A stretch of 38,178 nt of DNA from Candidatus Methanoperedens sp. (GTDB lineage Archaea > Halobacteriota > Methanosarcinia > Methanosarcinales > Methanoperedenaceae). The position numbers and the translations under genes were made by a program. The notes under the pieces were generated by a model that saw nothing but the letters and a program-made list of their open reading frames with translations, did not search any database and was not told the DNA's origin. Positions within the stretch are counted from its first letter, which is position 1, and the number at the start of each line of letters is the position of its first letter. Below are positions 25,097-33,259 of the stretch, piece by piece. The stretch is taken from contig JAPZAV010000024.1 in NCBI GenBank assembly GCA_027460465.1, positions 1 to 38,178 of the forward strand, in the 5' to 3' direction.

Positions 25097-25506
25097 GGTA
25101 CGTAGATTCTAATATTTTCATCAGCAACCTCATCGGAGATAAGAGGCTGGGTCAAGCCGCAGAGAAGTATCTTGAGGCTGCAGCTTCTGGAAAAGAAGCG
25201 GCAGCAACATCGGTACATACCATGATTGAGATATATGCGTTCTTGAAGGGAAAAAGACTGACCGAACATAGAATATCGGAAATATTGACAGCCATAAATC
25301 AGCATGGAGTTGCTATGTTGTCCTTTGGACCGGAAATCATGAAAGAAGCGTTATCTATGGTAAAGAAGAACTGGAAGCTGGGTGATGCTATTCACTACGT
25401 TACCATGAAGAACAATAATATCGAAGAGATTGTAACTGATGACAGCCATTTCGATAACGTTGAGGGAATAAAAAGAATTGATGTACTGAAACTGAGGTTT
25501 GAGTAG
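25093..25506 (+). CDS. vapC: PIN-domain toxin VapC
   Basis: The 137-residue PIN ribonuclease has the acidic active-site pattern: D5 in YVDSN, E46 in TMIEIYAF, D98 in LGDAIHY and D116/D117 in VTDDSHF. VapC toxins cleave tRNA or rRNA when released from VapB. It overlaps the antitoxin gene by 4 nt, as usual for a type II pair. Its RNA target cannot be read from the sequence. The convergent cytochrome gene ends 23 bp downstream. Confidence 0.9.
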   Translation: MRYVDSNIFISNLIGDKRLGQAAEKYLEAAASGKEAAATSVHTMIEIYAFLKGKRLTEHRISEILTAINQHGVAMLSFGPEIMKEALSMVKKNWKLGDAIHYVTMKNNNIEEIVTDDSHFDNVEGIKRIDVLKLRFE

Positions 25507-25528
25507 ATTTTATAGAAAGTTCCGCGGT

Positions 25529-26731
25529 TTACTTTTTCCTCCATCTTGACAGATACGCTGCTATCATGCCTGCGACCGCAGCTGCCACCATGAATCCGGG
25601 GATTGACTTTGCTCCTGTTTTTCCCTCTGTCAATCTCACGGTTTTGTTCTCCTCAAAGATTTTGACAGGGGGTATGACCTCTTCAGGCGTGAGCCTGTAG
25701 AGCAATGCTCCTGTTATTTTTATATCACCGTCATATCCAGAGGCATCAAAAGAGAATTCATTCGTTGACCTGCCTTTTGGCTGGATCCTATTATCGCTCA
25801 GGATCTGGGTGGCAAGGTCGGGTACCGGTACTGCATTTCCATTCGCATCTCCAAAGACTTTGGAGAACTGTGTCTTATTTTCAAAGATCCTGTTCCCATT
25901 TTTGTCCGTGGCTGCGATCTCAAGGATCAGTTTTGTATCAGCACCTGTGGGGAACTTATGTCCGGCTCCATCGTTACTGATCACTGCTGTGACGAATACT
26001 TTTTTGCCCTCGGTTCTTGTGATAACTTCAAGCTTTCCTGCTGTTTGCAGCATTTCCATGAAGTGCCCGCCTTTCCAGTCGTGCCTCCTGGAATCGCTTC
26101 TTTCACCTGCACCCGATGCAATGCTGCGTTTTGTGGTTTTCATATGGCAATCCTGGCATACGATTCCGTCCCTGGCATAATCACTGTCCTTCCACTCTGC
26201 GTATGTTGATAATACAACAAGCCCGTTGGGAAATGCCAGATCATGGCATGCCTGGCAGAACTCAGATTTTCCAAGCAAATCCAGATCCTTTGACTTATGC
26301 GTCACAGACGCAGAGTCGGCATACTGTCCGTATTTTGTTTCACCTGGATCAAGTATGAACGGCTGCATATGATTTGACTCATTGAGTCCGCTTATGGTAT
26401 GGCAGAAGTCACAGGATATTGCTTCTTTTGTGATATCTTCTGTCATATTGAAATCTCCGTTCAGCCTTGTTATAGGAGCATGACATGAAATGCAAATTGT
26501 CTTATCTTTCTGCTGGGAAAGCGCTCCCTGAAAGATCGGGTCTGATAATGCCTGGGAATGCATTGAAGCGCTCCATTCATTATATATCTGCTCGTGGCAC
26601 CCTTTGCATTGCACACTGCTTGTATACTGCTTACCTGTATCCGCGGCCGCAATGCCTGTCGCTATTATTTCCACAAACAACATCACTAATAAAATTTTTA
26701 CGAAATATCTGATATCTATCTCGTTTTTCAT
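25529..26731 (-). CDS. Secreted pentahaem c-type cytochrome with PGF-CTERM-like tail
   Basis: The 400-residue protein starts at ATG 26731 with GGTGGAGG just upstream; a 54-codon longer in-frame start is rejected since it has no ribosome site and would bury the signal peptide. Residues 1-30 form the signal peptide. Five CxxCH haem sites are at C42, C80, C107, C159 and C192, all in the N-terminal half, in a c554-like pattern. A strand-rich region of unknown fold follows (about 220-370). The C-terminus ends SIPGFM, a hydrophobic helix, then RWRKK, matching the PGF-CTERM tail that archaeosortase processes and anchors to the cell envelope. It should act in extracellular electron transfer or redox partnering; the substrate is unknown. 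It is a single gene. Confidence 0.88.
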   Translation of the reverse strand: MKNEIDIRYFVKILLVMLFVEIIATGIAAADTGKQYTSSVQCKGCHEQIYNEWSASMHSQALSDPIFQGALSQQKDKTICISCHAPITRLNGDFNMTEDITKEAISCDFCHTISGLNESNHMQPFILDPGETKYGQYADSASVTHKSKDLDLLGKSEFCQACHDLAFPNGLVVLSTYAEWKDSDYARDGIVCQDCHMKTTKRSIASGAGERSDSRRHDWKGGHFMEMLQTAGKLEVITRTEGKKVFVTAVISNDGAGHKFPTGADTKLILEIAATDKNGNRIFENKTQFSKVFGDANGNAVPVPDLATQILSDNRIQPKGRSTNEFSFDASGYDGDIKITGALLYRLTPEEVIPPVKIFEENKTVRLTEGKTGAKSIPGFMVAAAVAGMIAAYLSRWRKK

Positions 26732-26940
26732 AATTCCTCCACCTTTTACCGCCTGTGCGGCATCCTGTAAAGATAGCTGCCATTGAATTCGATACCATCC
26801 AGCAATCTTCGATGAATTGTATTGTTGATGGTGGTCATAAATGTTTTGAGCGGATGTCTTGTTAACAAAAAGATTAATTACATTAAAAATCATTATTAAT
26901 GCAGTAAGATCAATCTTAATATGAAATGTGGGAGAAAAAT

Positions 26941-27307
26941 ATGCCTAAAGTAGTAGTTGTATATCTCAGTACATCCGGAAATACAAAAGCGATGGCAAAT
27001 GCTATCGTTGAAGGTGTTGAATCGAAAAATGTTGAAGCTGTAGCCATGAATTTCCATGAAGGAAAAATTTATTGAGAGCCTCTCTAAAGCGAATGTGAAT
27101 GGTAAGATCGGAGCATCTTTCGGCTCTTATGGATGGAGCGGTGAAGCACCGGTGATGATCGCAGAGAAGATGCGTGAAATGGGGCTGAAAGTGATTGACC
27201 CTGTACTTCGTATTCAGTATCAGCCCAGTGAAAAAGACCTTGAAGAGTGCAAGCGTCTGGGAAAAGATCTGGCTGTCAAAGTAAAAAAAGCAACGGCAAA
27301 ACCATGA
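26941..27307 (+). pseudogene. Flavodoxin, broken by internal deletion and frameshift
   Basis: Reading from ATG 26941, the first 40 residues are a normal flavodoxin N-terminus: KVVVVYLSTSGNTKAMANAI, including the FMN phosphate loop STSGNTKA. After FHEGKIY comes an in-frame TGA at 27073-27075. In another frame, from 27056, the text resumes as the flavodoxin C-terminal part: KFIESLSKANVNGKIGASFGSYGWSGEAP, ending at 27307. The missing segment of about 30-35 residues would hold the second FMN loop and the 'IGSxxYY' strand. The join thus combines a deletion with a frame change. It is most likely a dead gene; assembly collapse is an alternative. A thioredoxin-like gene starts inside its end. Confidence 0.8.
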
Positions 27308-27549
27308 AAGTGACATTGATTTTTGCGGACTGGTGCAATATCTGCAGAGCAACCAGGGGTTTGTGGAGTGAACTGCAGAATAAATACAATTTTGAATATG
27401 AAGAATTAAGTGTGACATCACCAGAGGGCATAGATTATGTTAAAAAATATGCCATACATGCAGTGCCAGTCACTTTGATCGAAGACAGGATCGCATTTGT
27501 AGGTTTGCCTGATAGGGAAAAGGCGATAGAAGCAATGGGCAGTAAATAA
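27304..27549 (+). CDS. Small thioredoxin-like protein
   Basis: The 81-residue product begins with ATG 27304, overlapping the flavodoxin remnant stop (ATGA). It has a thioredoxin fold outline: strand MKVTLIFADW, the redox pair C12-N-I-C15 in ADWCNICRAT, a helix, then VPVTLIEDRI with the cis-proline at about 55. It is shorter than standard thioredoxin, similar to archaeal glutaredoxin-like or minimal thioredoxin-like proteins. Coupling to a flavodoxin gene suggests it once formed a redox pair with it. The longer frame to 27247 is rejected because it lacks the fold's first strand. Confidence 0.82.
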   Translation: MKVTLIFADWCNICRATRGLWSELQNKYNFEYEELSVTSPEGIDYVKKYAIHAVPVTLIEDRIAFVGLPDREKAIEAMGSK

Positions 27550-27631
27550 ATAGTAATCAATTATTCAATAAAGATAAAACGCATCTGCAGGAGTATATGC
27601 AGCATGAAGAGAAAAAGCCATGGAGCGGCTA

Positions 27632-28513
27632 TCACATCAACATCTGGTGATATTTCAGTAAGTTGCGAACATCTTCTTCACTCCCTCTGAAAGCGCCCGA
27701 ATCTTCAAGTTTCAGTGATGCTACCGCAGCTGCAAATATTCCAGATTCGTAGATATCTTCAGATATCAACCTTTTGTGAATATATCCAGCGATATAGGTA
27801 TCACCGCATCCTGTGGAATCTACTTCCTTTTCAGGAGGGATAGATGGAATTCGATAAAATCTTCCTTTTGAATAGATCAAAGACCCTTTATATCCACAGG
27901 TTATAATGATTTCTTCAGGGCCGTATCCGGATAGCTCTACTGCTGCCTTTTTCAGATCTTCTTTTCCTGACAGGATTTTTGCTTCGTTTTCATCAGTTTT
28001 CAGTATGTCAACACAGGCAAGTCCTTCAGTTTTTTCTTCCCAATCAGCGCTCTTAACCTCGCAGTTTTCGATCTTTCTCAAAAAACCCTGTGCGTCTAAC
28101 GATATTTTTCCTTTTTTTGAAACGAGCTTCAAAATTTTTAAGGGAATATCCTGTTCAGTAAGAGGGCCAAGATGAAAGATCTTTGCATGGATATCAAGTA
28201 TATCCTCTATGCTGAACGGGTCCGCGATACTTCTTACTTGCTGCACTCTGAAATCCACACTTTCAGGATAAATGTTTTCAAAGAATGTGGTTTTCTGGCT
28301 TTCTTTATAAAAAATAGTAATATCCTTTTCGATCAGATCGTTTAATAAATACCTGTCTTTTTCTGCAGCTTTTGTTATCAAAGAAACATCTGAGCCCAGA
28401 TTTTTCAATGCCATTGTGGCATAATACGCTACTCCTCCCTGCATCTCCTTTTCTTGGTTCTTGATTCGGATTTTGTCCCTTGTTATATGCCCTATGACGC
28501 ACACATCGAACAT
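27632..28513 (-). CDS. PfkB family sugar/nucleoside kinase
   Basis: The 293-residue protein has the N-terminal PfkB start FDVCVIGHITRDKI and the substrate motif GGVAYYATMALKNLG, with the C-terminal signature DSTGCGDTYIAGYI (about residues 228-241) including the catalytic Asp. It phosphorylates a sugar or nucleoside, but which is not apparent. It is the last gene of the long minus-strand operon, starting 2 nt before the stop-end of the methyltransferase gene. Confidence 0.9.
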   Translation of the reverse strand: MFDVCVIGHITRDKIRIKNQEKEMQGGVAYYATMALKNLGSDVSLITKAAEKDRYLLNDLIEKDITIFYKESQKTTFFENIYPESVDFRVQQVRSIADPFSIEDILDIHAKIFHLGPLTEQDIPLKILKLVSKKGKISLDAQGFLRKIENCEVKSADWEEKTEGLACVDILKTDENEAKILSGKEDLKKAAVELSGYGPEEIIITCGYKGSLIYSKGRFYRIPSIPPEKEVDSTGCGDTYIAGYIHKRLISEDIYESGIFAAAVASLKLEDSGAFRGSEEDVRNLLKYHQMLM

Positions 28514-28514
28514 T

Positions 28515-29153
28515 TTAACTGCCCAGTTTTAAGATTATGAAATTTTTTTTATTCTTGTAGATGATCTCGAACCCGAATTTATACGCTATCCACTCAAAAG
28601 TGCGCCAGCTGAAAAAACATATGTGCGTTGGATCGGTCCGATACCACCATTTTCCGAAATCCTGTATCGTGTCATGGAATGATGTCATTACAGCAAGAAA
28701 ACCTGAAGGAGCAAGAATGGAACGAATATTTTCTATCTCTGTCCTCACATCCCTGAAGTGTTCAAATACTTCTGTAGAGATCACAAGATCGAAGGAGCGT
28801 TCCGGGAACAGCGGGAAAAAGATCGGATCATAGAAATCGCAATCAAAACCTTCCTTCTTCATCAGCAGGGCCAGCACAGGCTCTGGTCCGCAGCCGTAAT
28901 CCAGAACAGAATGAACTCCGCCGCAGTGTGCACCAATGAGGGAGATCTTTTCCAGGAACATCCCGGCATACCCTTCATTTGACAGCGAATTTTCATGAAG
29001 CCTGTAACGTGCTGCTTCATTTTCAACCGAAAGATGGAGGTTTTCAGGCACGAAAATCAGATCGCAATTCCCGCACTTCAGATACTTTCTGTTATTCTGG
29101 AATTCAAGCGGGAAAACAGAGCCGCTGTTGCAGAGAATACATTCCCGACTCAT
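28515..29153 (-). CDS. Class I SAM-dependent methyltransferase with N-terminal zinc ribbon
   Basis: The 212-residue protein carries C5xxC8 and C27xxC30, a zinc-ribbon pattern, before a methyltransferase domain. The SAM-binding motif is VLDYGCGPEP near residue 83, and STEVFEHF (about 125) is the usual 'xxEVFEH' acidic strand. The layout is that of Methyltransf_23-type proteins, whose substrates are often unknown. It lies 11 bp downstream of the PAC2 gene and abuts the kinase gene, so it is part of the translation/replication operon tail, but its substrate is unclear. Confidence 0.85.
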   Translation of the reverse strand: MSRECILCNSGSVFPLEFQNNRKYLKCGNCDLIFVPENLHLSVENEAARYRLHENSLSNEGYAGMFLEKISLIGAHCGGVHSVLDYGCGPEPVLALLMKKEGFDCDFYDPIFFPLFPERSFDLVISTEVFEHFRDVRTEIENIRSILAPSGFLAVMTSFHDTIQDFGKWWYRTDPTHICFFSWRTFEWIAYKFGFEIIYKNKKNFIILKLGS

Positions 29154-29164
29154 GCAGGCTCAGA

Positions 29165-29926
29165 TCACCCGATATACCTCAGATCCTCCTCTGATGATAT
29201 GGGCGACTTCCCCTCTTCCATTTCCCTGAGTTTTGCTACTATCTTTTCCATCTCTGATGCCCGCTCTTCAAGTGCCTGCATATCAACCTCGATATCGAGT
29301 ATCTTGCAGAGCACTTTCAGCACAGCCTGGGCGCTTTTTGGATCAACCAGGTATCCTGAAGTCACGCCCATGAGACATGCTGCCTCGACACCGCGCAGCG
29401 CCCCCAGACCAAGAAGCAGCCCGGATGCTCCCACAATTCCGCCGCCCGGTTCATTTGCTCTGAACTCAACACCATATTCTTTAAGCTCCCGAACAATGTC
29501 CAGGTTATTGGCAGCACCAAGGACGGTTTCCGTCTCGACAAGCTGTCCGACGCCGTATCCGCCGAGCGCATATATCCTTTTGACCTTGAACTCCTCAGCA
29601 ATATCGAGAAACACGCTGCACAGTTCATAATGTCCTTCGTTCGTGGTGCTCTGATGATCGCCAACAAGTATCAGAAGATCATGCTTTTTCTTGGATTTAT
29701 ACGCATAAAGCTCATTCCTGACAAGTCTGATGGTACTGTCATTCTCAACTATGACCTGAGGAGGGAAATGAGGAGAATAGATTTCCAAGATCTTTTTGGC
29801 GCCAAGCTCCTCTACCAGATGCTCTGCGACCAGTTTTCCAACATGCCCGACACCAGGAAGCCCTTCGACTAGTACTGGATCTTTGAGTCGAGGTCTCTTG
29901 CTCCGTAAGATCGTTGTTTTGATCAT
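29165..29926 (-). CDS. PAC2 family proteasome-assembly-chaperone-like protein
   Basis: The 253-residue protein belongs to the PAC2 family (archaeal PbaB-like), ATP-independent chaperones in proteasome or related assembly. Family marks are VLVEGLPGVGHVGKLVAEHL (about 18-37), LVGDHQS, the GGYGVGQ loop and ANEPGGGIVGASGLLLG. The chosen start is ATG 29926, which has GAGGT just upstream inside the nop10 end; a longer frame to 29962 overlaps nop10. It follows nop10 by 1 nt, a pairing conserved in archaea. Confidence 0.9.
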   Translation of the reverse strand: MIKTTILRSKRPRLKDPVLVEGLPGVGHVGKLVAEHLVEELGAKKILEIYSPHFPPQVIVENDSTIRLVRNELYAYKSKKKHDLLILVGDHQSTTNEGHYELCSVFLDIAEEFKVKRIYALGGYGVGQLVETETVLGAANNLDIVRELKEYGVEFRANEPGGGIVGASGLLLGLGALRGVEAACLMGVTSGYLVDPKSAQAVLKVLCKILDIEVDMQALEERASEMEKIVAKLREMEEGKSPISSEEDLRYIG

Positions 29927-29927
29927 A

Positions 29928-30080
29928 CTAACCTCTTTTCGCAATTCTCCTGTATTTCCCATACCTGTCTTCCGGAGAAAAACGCGCAGGCTGGGAATAT
30001 TTCGTGGCTTTGCCGCATACTGGGCAGATTTCTTTCAAAGTATATCTTCCACAGGAACATTTTCTTATTTTTGAGACCAT
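29928..30080 (-). CDS. nop10: H/ACA RNA-protein complex subunit Nop10
   Basis: This 50-residue protein was found by reading the minus strand; the gene is short. It starts at ATG 30080 and has the Nop10 zinc pattern: C8-S-C10 and C19-P-V-C22, followed by KYSQPARFSPEDRYGKYRR, a strong family match. Nop10 supports Cbf5 in pseudouridylation guided by H/ACA RNA. Its stop lies 1 nt before the PAC2 ATG, and the PAC2 ribosome site lies within it. It follows aIF2-alpha by 15 nt, matching the conserved archaeal order. Confidence 0.95.
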   Translation of the reverse strand: MVSKIRKCSCGRYTLKEICPVCGKATKYSQPARFSPEDRYGKYRRIAKRG

Positions 30081-30095
30081 ATTTACGTTCCAGCA

Positions 30096-30884
30096 TCATG
30101 TTTTTTGTTCAGAATATCTATGGAATTCCCCTGTTCCACCAGCTTTTTCTATGATCTTAATTGCAGTCTGGGATGATTTTTTGAGAATATTTTCAGCTTT
30201 CTTGTAATCCGGGGCTATTACATGTATTCTGTATCTCGGCGCCCCTGTGTATGTGATCTCGACCTTGATGTCATCTCCATCGACTTCATCTGCTGCTTGC
30301 AGTGATTTCTTGATATATTCTATCCCGTCTGGCAGAGAGCAGGTGAGGTCAACATAACCCGCTATCTCAACCTGCGGTTTCTTAAGGTTCTCTTCTGCGA
30401 CCTTTTTTATCATCTCAGCGATTTCTTTGCTCACCCCGATATCTATTAGAGCCCCGCTCATCCTCGATTTTTCAAAAGCAGAATAAACATTGCCGAACTT
30501 CTCATAAAATAGGTTGATCAATTTGCCAAGTTTTTCCGGATCCAATTTTGTAGATCTTGCCACGTACTGTATCCATTTCTCGGCTTTCTGTTCGTTCTTC
30601 CATTCCTGTATCTTTTCCCGCCTCTGATGCTCATTTACGTCCTTGAGCGAAAGATCGATATGATGTTTGACAGTATCAACATAAAGGACTTTACACACTA
30701 TCTTCTGTCCTTCCCTGACATGATCCCTTATGTACTTCACCCAGCCCGAGGCTACTTCCGAGATATGGATTAAACCTTCTTTGCGTCCGTATTCATCTAA
30801 TTCAACAAAAGCCCCGAAATCCGTGACCTTCTTGACAGTGCATACGACAAGGTCACCCTCTTCAGGGAATCCACTTCTCTCCAT
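30096..30884 (-). CDS. eif2a: Translation initiation factor aIF2, alpha subunit
   Basis: The 262-residue protein is the alpha subunit of archaeal IF2, which carries initiator tRNA. Its N-terminal S1 barrel reads LVVCTVKKVTDFGAFVELDEY (in two halves), then GLIHISEVASGW and the helical middle (VNEHQRREKIQEWK). The C-terminal alpha/beta domain ends with a conserved YRIHVIAPDYKKAE stretch. The start overlaps the S27e stop by 1 nt (TAATG). Neighbours S27e, Nop10 and PAC2 match the conserved archaeal cluster. Confidence 0.97.
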   Translation of the reverse strand: MERSGFPEEGDLVVCTVKKVTDFGAFVELDEYGRKEGLIHISEVASGWVKYIRDHVREGQKIVCKVLYVDTVKHHIDLSLKDVNEHQRREKIQEWKNEQKAEKWIQYVARSTKLDPEKLGKLINLFYEKFGNVYSAFEKSRMSGALIDIGVSKEIAEMIKKVAEENLKKPQVEIAGYVDLTCSLPDGIEYIKKSLQAADEVDGDDIKVEITYTGAPRYRIHVIAPDYKKAENILKKSSQTAIKIIEKAGGTGEFHRYSEQKT

Positions 30885-31057
30885 TATTCCAGGACCTCTA
30901 CTATCTGTGTTTTAACAATAGCCTTACCGCCCGAAGGTTCTGATAGAGTTCTTCCGCATACAAGGCAGGTTACAGGCGTGCTTGCGCAGCCAAAGATTAC
31001 CTGCTCGTTTTCGCAGTCATTGCATTTGACTTTTAAAAATCTGCTCCTGGGTTCCAT
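30884..31057 (-). CDS. rps27e: Ribosomal protein S27e
   Basis: This 57-residue protein was found by reading the minus strand from ATG 31057. It has a single zinc finger with C12xxC15 and C31xxC34, and the family stretch [20 protein letters not shown] (split in the sequence as C-N-D-C and G-C-A-S). It binds the small ribosomal subunit. It follows L44e by 2 nt and overlaps aIF2-alpha by 1 nt, so all are translated together. Confidence 0.95.
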   Translation of the reverse strand: MEPRSRFLKVKCNDCENEQVIFGCASTPVTCLVCGRTLSEPSGGKAIVKTQIVEVLE

Positions 31058-31059
31058 AT

Positions 31060-31344
31060 CTAGCTCTCCACAAGTTCAAATTTGCCTGCTCTGAAGCATT
31101 TTGGACGAAGATGGGCTTTTTTGCATTTTGAACACCTGTACCTCAGGTTTATGCGCTTCGTTGGCTTATCTCCACCAGGCACTTTTGAGAACTTACCAGA
31201 GTTCCCGATTCCAGTGTGTCTGTACTTCTGCCTGCTTATTCTTGTCAATGATGAAGCCTGTCCTTTTTTTACCTTTTCGACCACATGAGGGGTATGGGTC
31301 CTGCAGTGAGGACAGTATGTATTGAATTTCTTTGGCATCTTCAT
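31060..31344 (-). CDS. rpl44e: Ribosomal protein L44e
   Basis: The 94-residue large-subunit protein has a zinc-finger with C11xxC14 (YCPHC) and a second CSKC pair at about residues 71-74. Conserved parts are [20 protein letters not shown] and [15 protein letters not shown]. The start is set at ATG 31344 with AGGTG upstream; a GTG at 31353 is in frame but would hide that site. It lies 11 bp after the primase-GINS stop and 2 nt before S27e. Confidence 0.95.
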   Translation of the reverse strand: MKMPKKFNTYCPHCRTHTPHVVEKVKKGQASSLTRISRQKYRHTGIGNSGKFSKVPGGDKPTKRINLRYRCSKCKKAHLRPKCFRAGKFELVES

Positions 31345-31355
31345 AATAATCACCT

Positions 31356-33218
31356 TTAAACCGAGATTTGGATGGCTGCATTGCGATTGATTAATGCTTT
31401 AGCATTCACAGCCGATAAAACAGCAACATCTTCTTTTGCTAAAGTATAGTTGCGTCCATCGACTCCAACAAATGTCGGAATGTCTTTTAGCAATCGCACC
31501 ACAATGTACTCTTTGCTTATATCTTTTTTGCCTTCTGAGTTAGCTTCTTTTGACCTGATTTCACCGGGCGTCCGGGTAGTCTGCTGTTCCTGTATCATCA
31601 GTTTTTCTTTTTTGCTCAGAATCCTTTCCAGCAGCTCGCTTCTATAATCGGTCATGAGCTCAAGAAGCCTGTTATAGAATGCCTGCTCCTCCCGGGTCAT
31701 TGAGTCGAGCTCCTGCTTTTCCTTTTCTTTCGACTGAGCACTGATAGAAGCCAGTTTGATTATCTTTGCTGTCCTTTTTTCGATGATGTTCTCTATTGCC
31801 TTTCTTGCGGTCCGAAGCTCATCCTCAAGAATGGCATATTTTGTACTGTAGGTATCATCTATCTTCTTTTTTTCTTCTGCCAGTTCCCGTATCTGCATGG
31901 CTACCTTTTCGTAGAAATCATTTTCGATCCGGGTGAGTTTAGATCCCGGTTTTCTCTCCTCTCTCAGGATATCTTTCAGATTGAAACGGTCAGGCATATT
32001 CGGCTGCTCCTTCTCAAAATCAGCAAGTGTGAGTGGTACGACTTTCATCCCTGAGCCCCCGTGAAGGGAGGAGGGCATGCGGATGAGGCGTCTTATATCT
32101 GCGGTGACGGGTTCGTCCGTATGCGCGCTGCCTAAATTAACGCTGTTATCTTCTATTGCTTTTTGAACGATCGCATCAAAGATATACGAATCTCCAATTA
32201 TGCCTTTGTTCTCTATCATATCGAGCGCTCTGGGGTTCTCGGCAAGCTCTTTCATGTTCTTTAGCTTGGCACTCGCATCAGGCTTGAAGTCCCATAAATC
32301 ATTCTTGATCAAAATATCACGCACCGCATCACCCGGAATTCCGGATTCATCAGCTATTTTTTGTAAACTCAATTTTTTATTTTCTTTTTTCATCTGAATT
32401 ATCTTCTCTTCAATATCTTCCGGAATCCCGTCCTTTACTTTTTTCAAATTATGATTCCGTATTAAAGGTATCAGTTCATTGATCGCATTTGCATCGTCCT
32501 TTGATGAGATCTCTTTCAAAAAGTGAACAATGTACTGGCTGATCCGTTTTCCCCATCCGTATCCTCCGGAAACGTCTTCAAATGAGCTTATTCTTCTGGG
32601 CGATTCCAGTTCTTTTTTCTTGAATTTGCCGGCATCATAGACCTTATGTTCTGCGGATTTGATCATTAAATCAGCTATCAGCCCTGTCCCGCTCAAATAA
32701 TCAACGATCTCCCGCCTCTCCGCGCTCTCGAGTGTGAGAACTTTAGGGTCACGCACATGGATATGGTAACCACGACCGCCTGAGAAAGCAATGCTGATAC
32801 TGTGCTCTGAAAATCCAAAATCTTCAAGAAGAAAATCTTTAATGAGTTTACCAGCTTCTTTTTTCACATTGGCCAGCATCTCTTTATATGACCCTGCCTT
32901 CTGGGGCAGATGATCTGCATCAAGATCAAAGATAAGATCAGCGCCCTGCCACTGTTTCTCTTTCATGGTGGCTGCATCAGGGAATTCATAATACGCAGCC
33001 GAGTGATATACATGCGCAGGCACCATTGCTCTGAGGTACTCAAGCGCTTCGCCTTCTGAAGAAAAAGCCTTGTGGCGGCGCATCACAATCTCCGGAAGTT
33101 CGTCAAAGTATATAAAACCCCATTCGCGCTTCCTGAAATCAGGAGAAAGGACAGGGTTCGTGTTCCGGTAATAGTCGCCGAACCTTTTTCTGAGATACTG
33201 CTTTGTCCTGAGATTCAT
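31356..33218 (-). CDS. priS: Fused DNA primase small subunit PriS and GINS subunit Gins51
   Basis: The single 620-residue frame joins two replication proteins. Residues 1-410 are PriS: the catalytic [10 protein letters not shown] (about 92-101) with its Asp pair, [10 protein letters not shown] (about 144-153), and the C-terminal [21 protein letters not shown] stretch (in two halves, about 372-392). After a short linker, residues about 425-530 are a helical Gins51 A domain, starting [13 protein letters not shown] with long helices. The end, from about 575, is a GINS B domain: [18 protein letters not shown], then [10 protein letters not shown]. No stop or frameshift separates them. Separate neighbouring genes are common in archaea; a fusion would fix primase to the CMG helicase. 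It heads the L44e-S27e-aIF2-alpha operon; a TATA-like TTTATTGAT lies before the ATG. Confidence 0.9.
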   Translation of the reverse strand: MNLRTKQYLRKRFGDYYRNTNPVLSPDFRKREWGFIYFDELPEIVMRRHKAFSSEGEALEYLRAMVPAHVYHSAAYYEFPDAATMKEKQWQGADLIFDLDADHLPQKAGSYKEMLANVKKEAGKLIKDFLLEDFGFSEHSISIAFSGGRGYHIHVRDPKVLTLESAERREIVDYLSGTGLIADLMIKSAEHKVYDAGKFKKKELESPRRISSFEDVSGGYGWGKRISQYIVHFLKEISSKDDANAINELIPLIRNHNLKKVKDGIPEDIEEKIIQMKKENKKLSLQKIADESGIPGDAVRDILIKNDLWDFKPDASAKLKNMKELAENPRALDMIENKGIIGDSYIFDAIVQKAIEDNSVNLGSAHTDEPVTADIRRLIRMPSSLHGGSGMKVVPLTLADFEKEQPNMPDRFNLKDILREERKPGSKLTRIENDFYEKVAMQIRELAEEKKKIDDTYSTKYAILEDELRTARKAIENIIEKRTAKIIKLASISAQSKEKEKQELDSMTREEQAFYNRLLELMTDYRSELLERILSKKEKLMIQEQQTTRTPGEIRSKEANSEGKKDISKEYIVVRLLKDIPTFVGVDGRNYTLAKEDVAVLSAVNAKALINRNAAIQISV

Positions 33219-33259
33219 GAGAACTTATTTATTGTCCTTTATCAATAAATCCCTATCCC

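Noticed and set aside
26732-26893. A 54-residue N-terminal extension of the pentahaem cytochrome
   Set aside because: No ribosome site is seen at the upstream start, and it would place the signal peptide inside the protein. The ATG at 26731 has GGTGGAGG.
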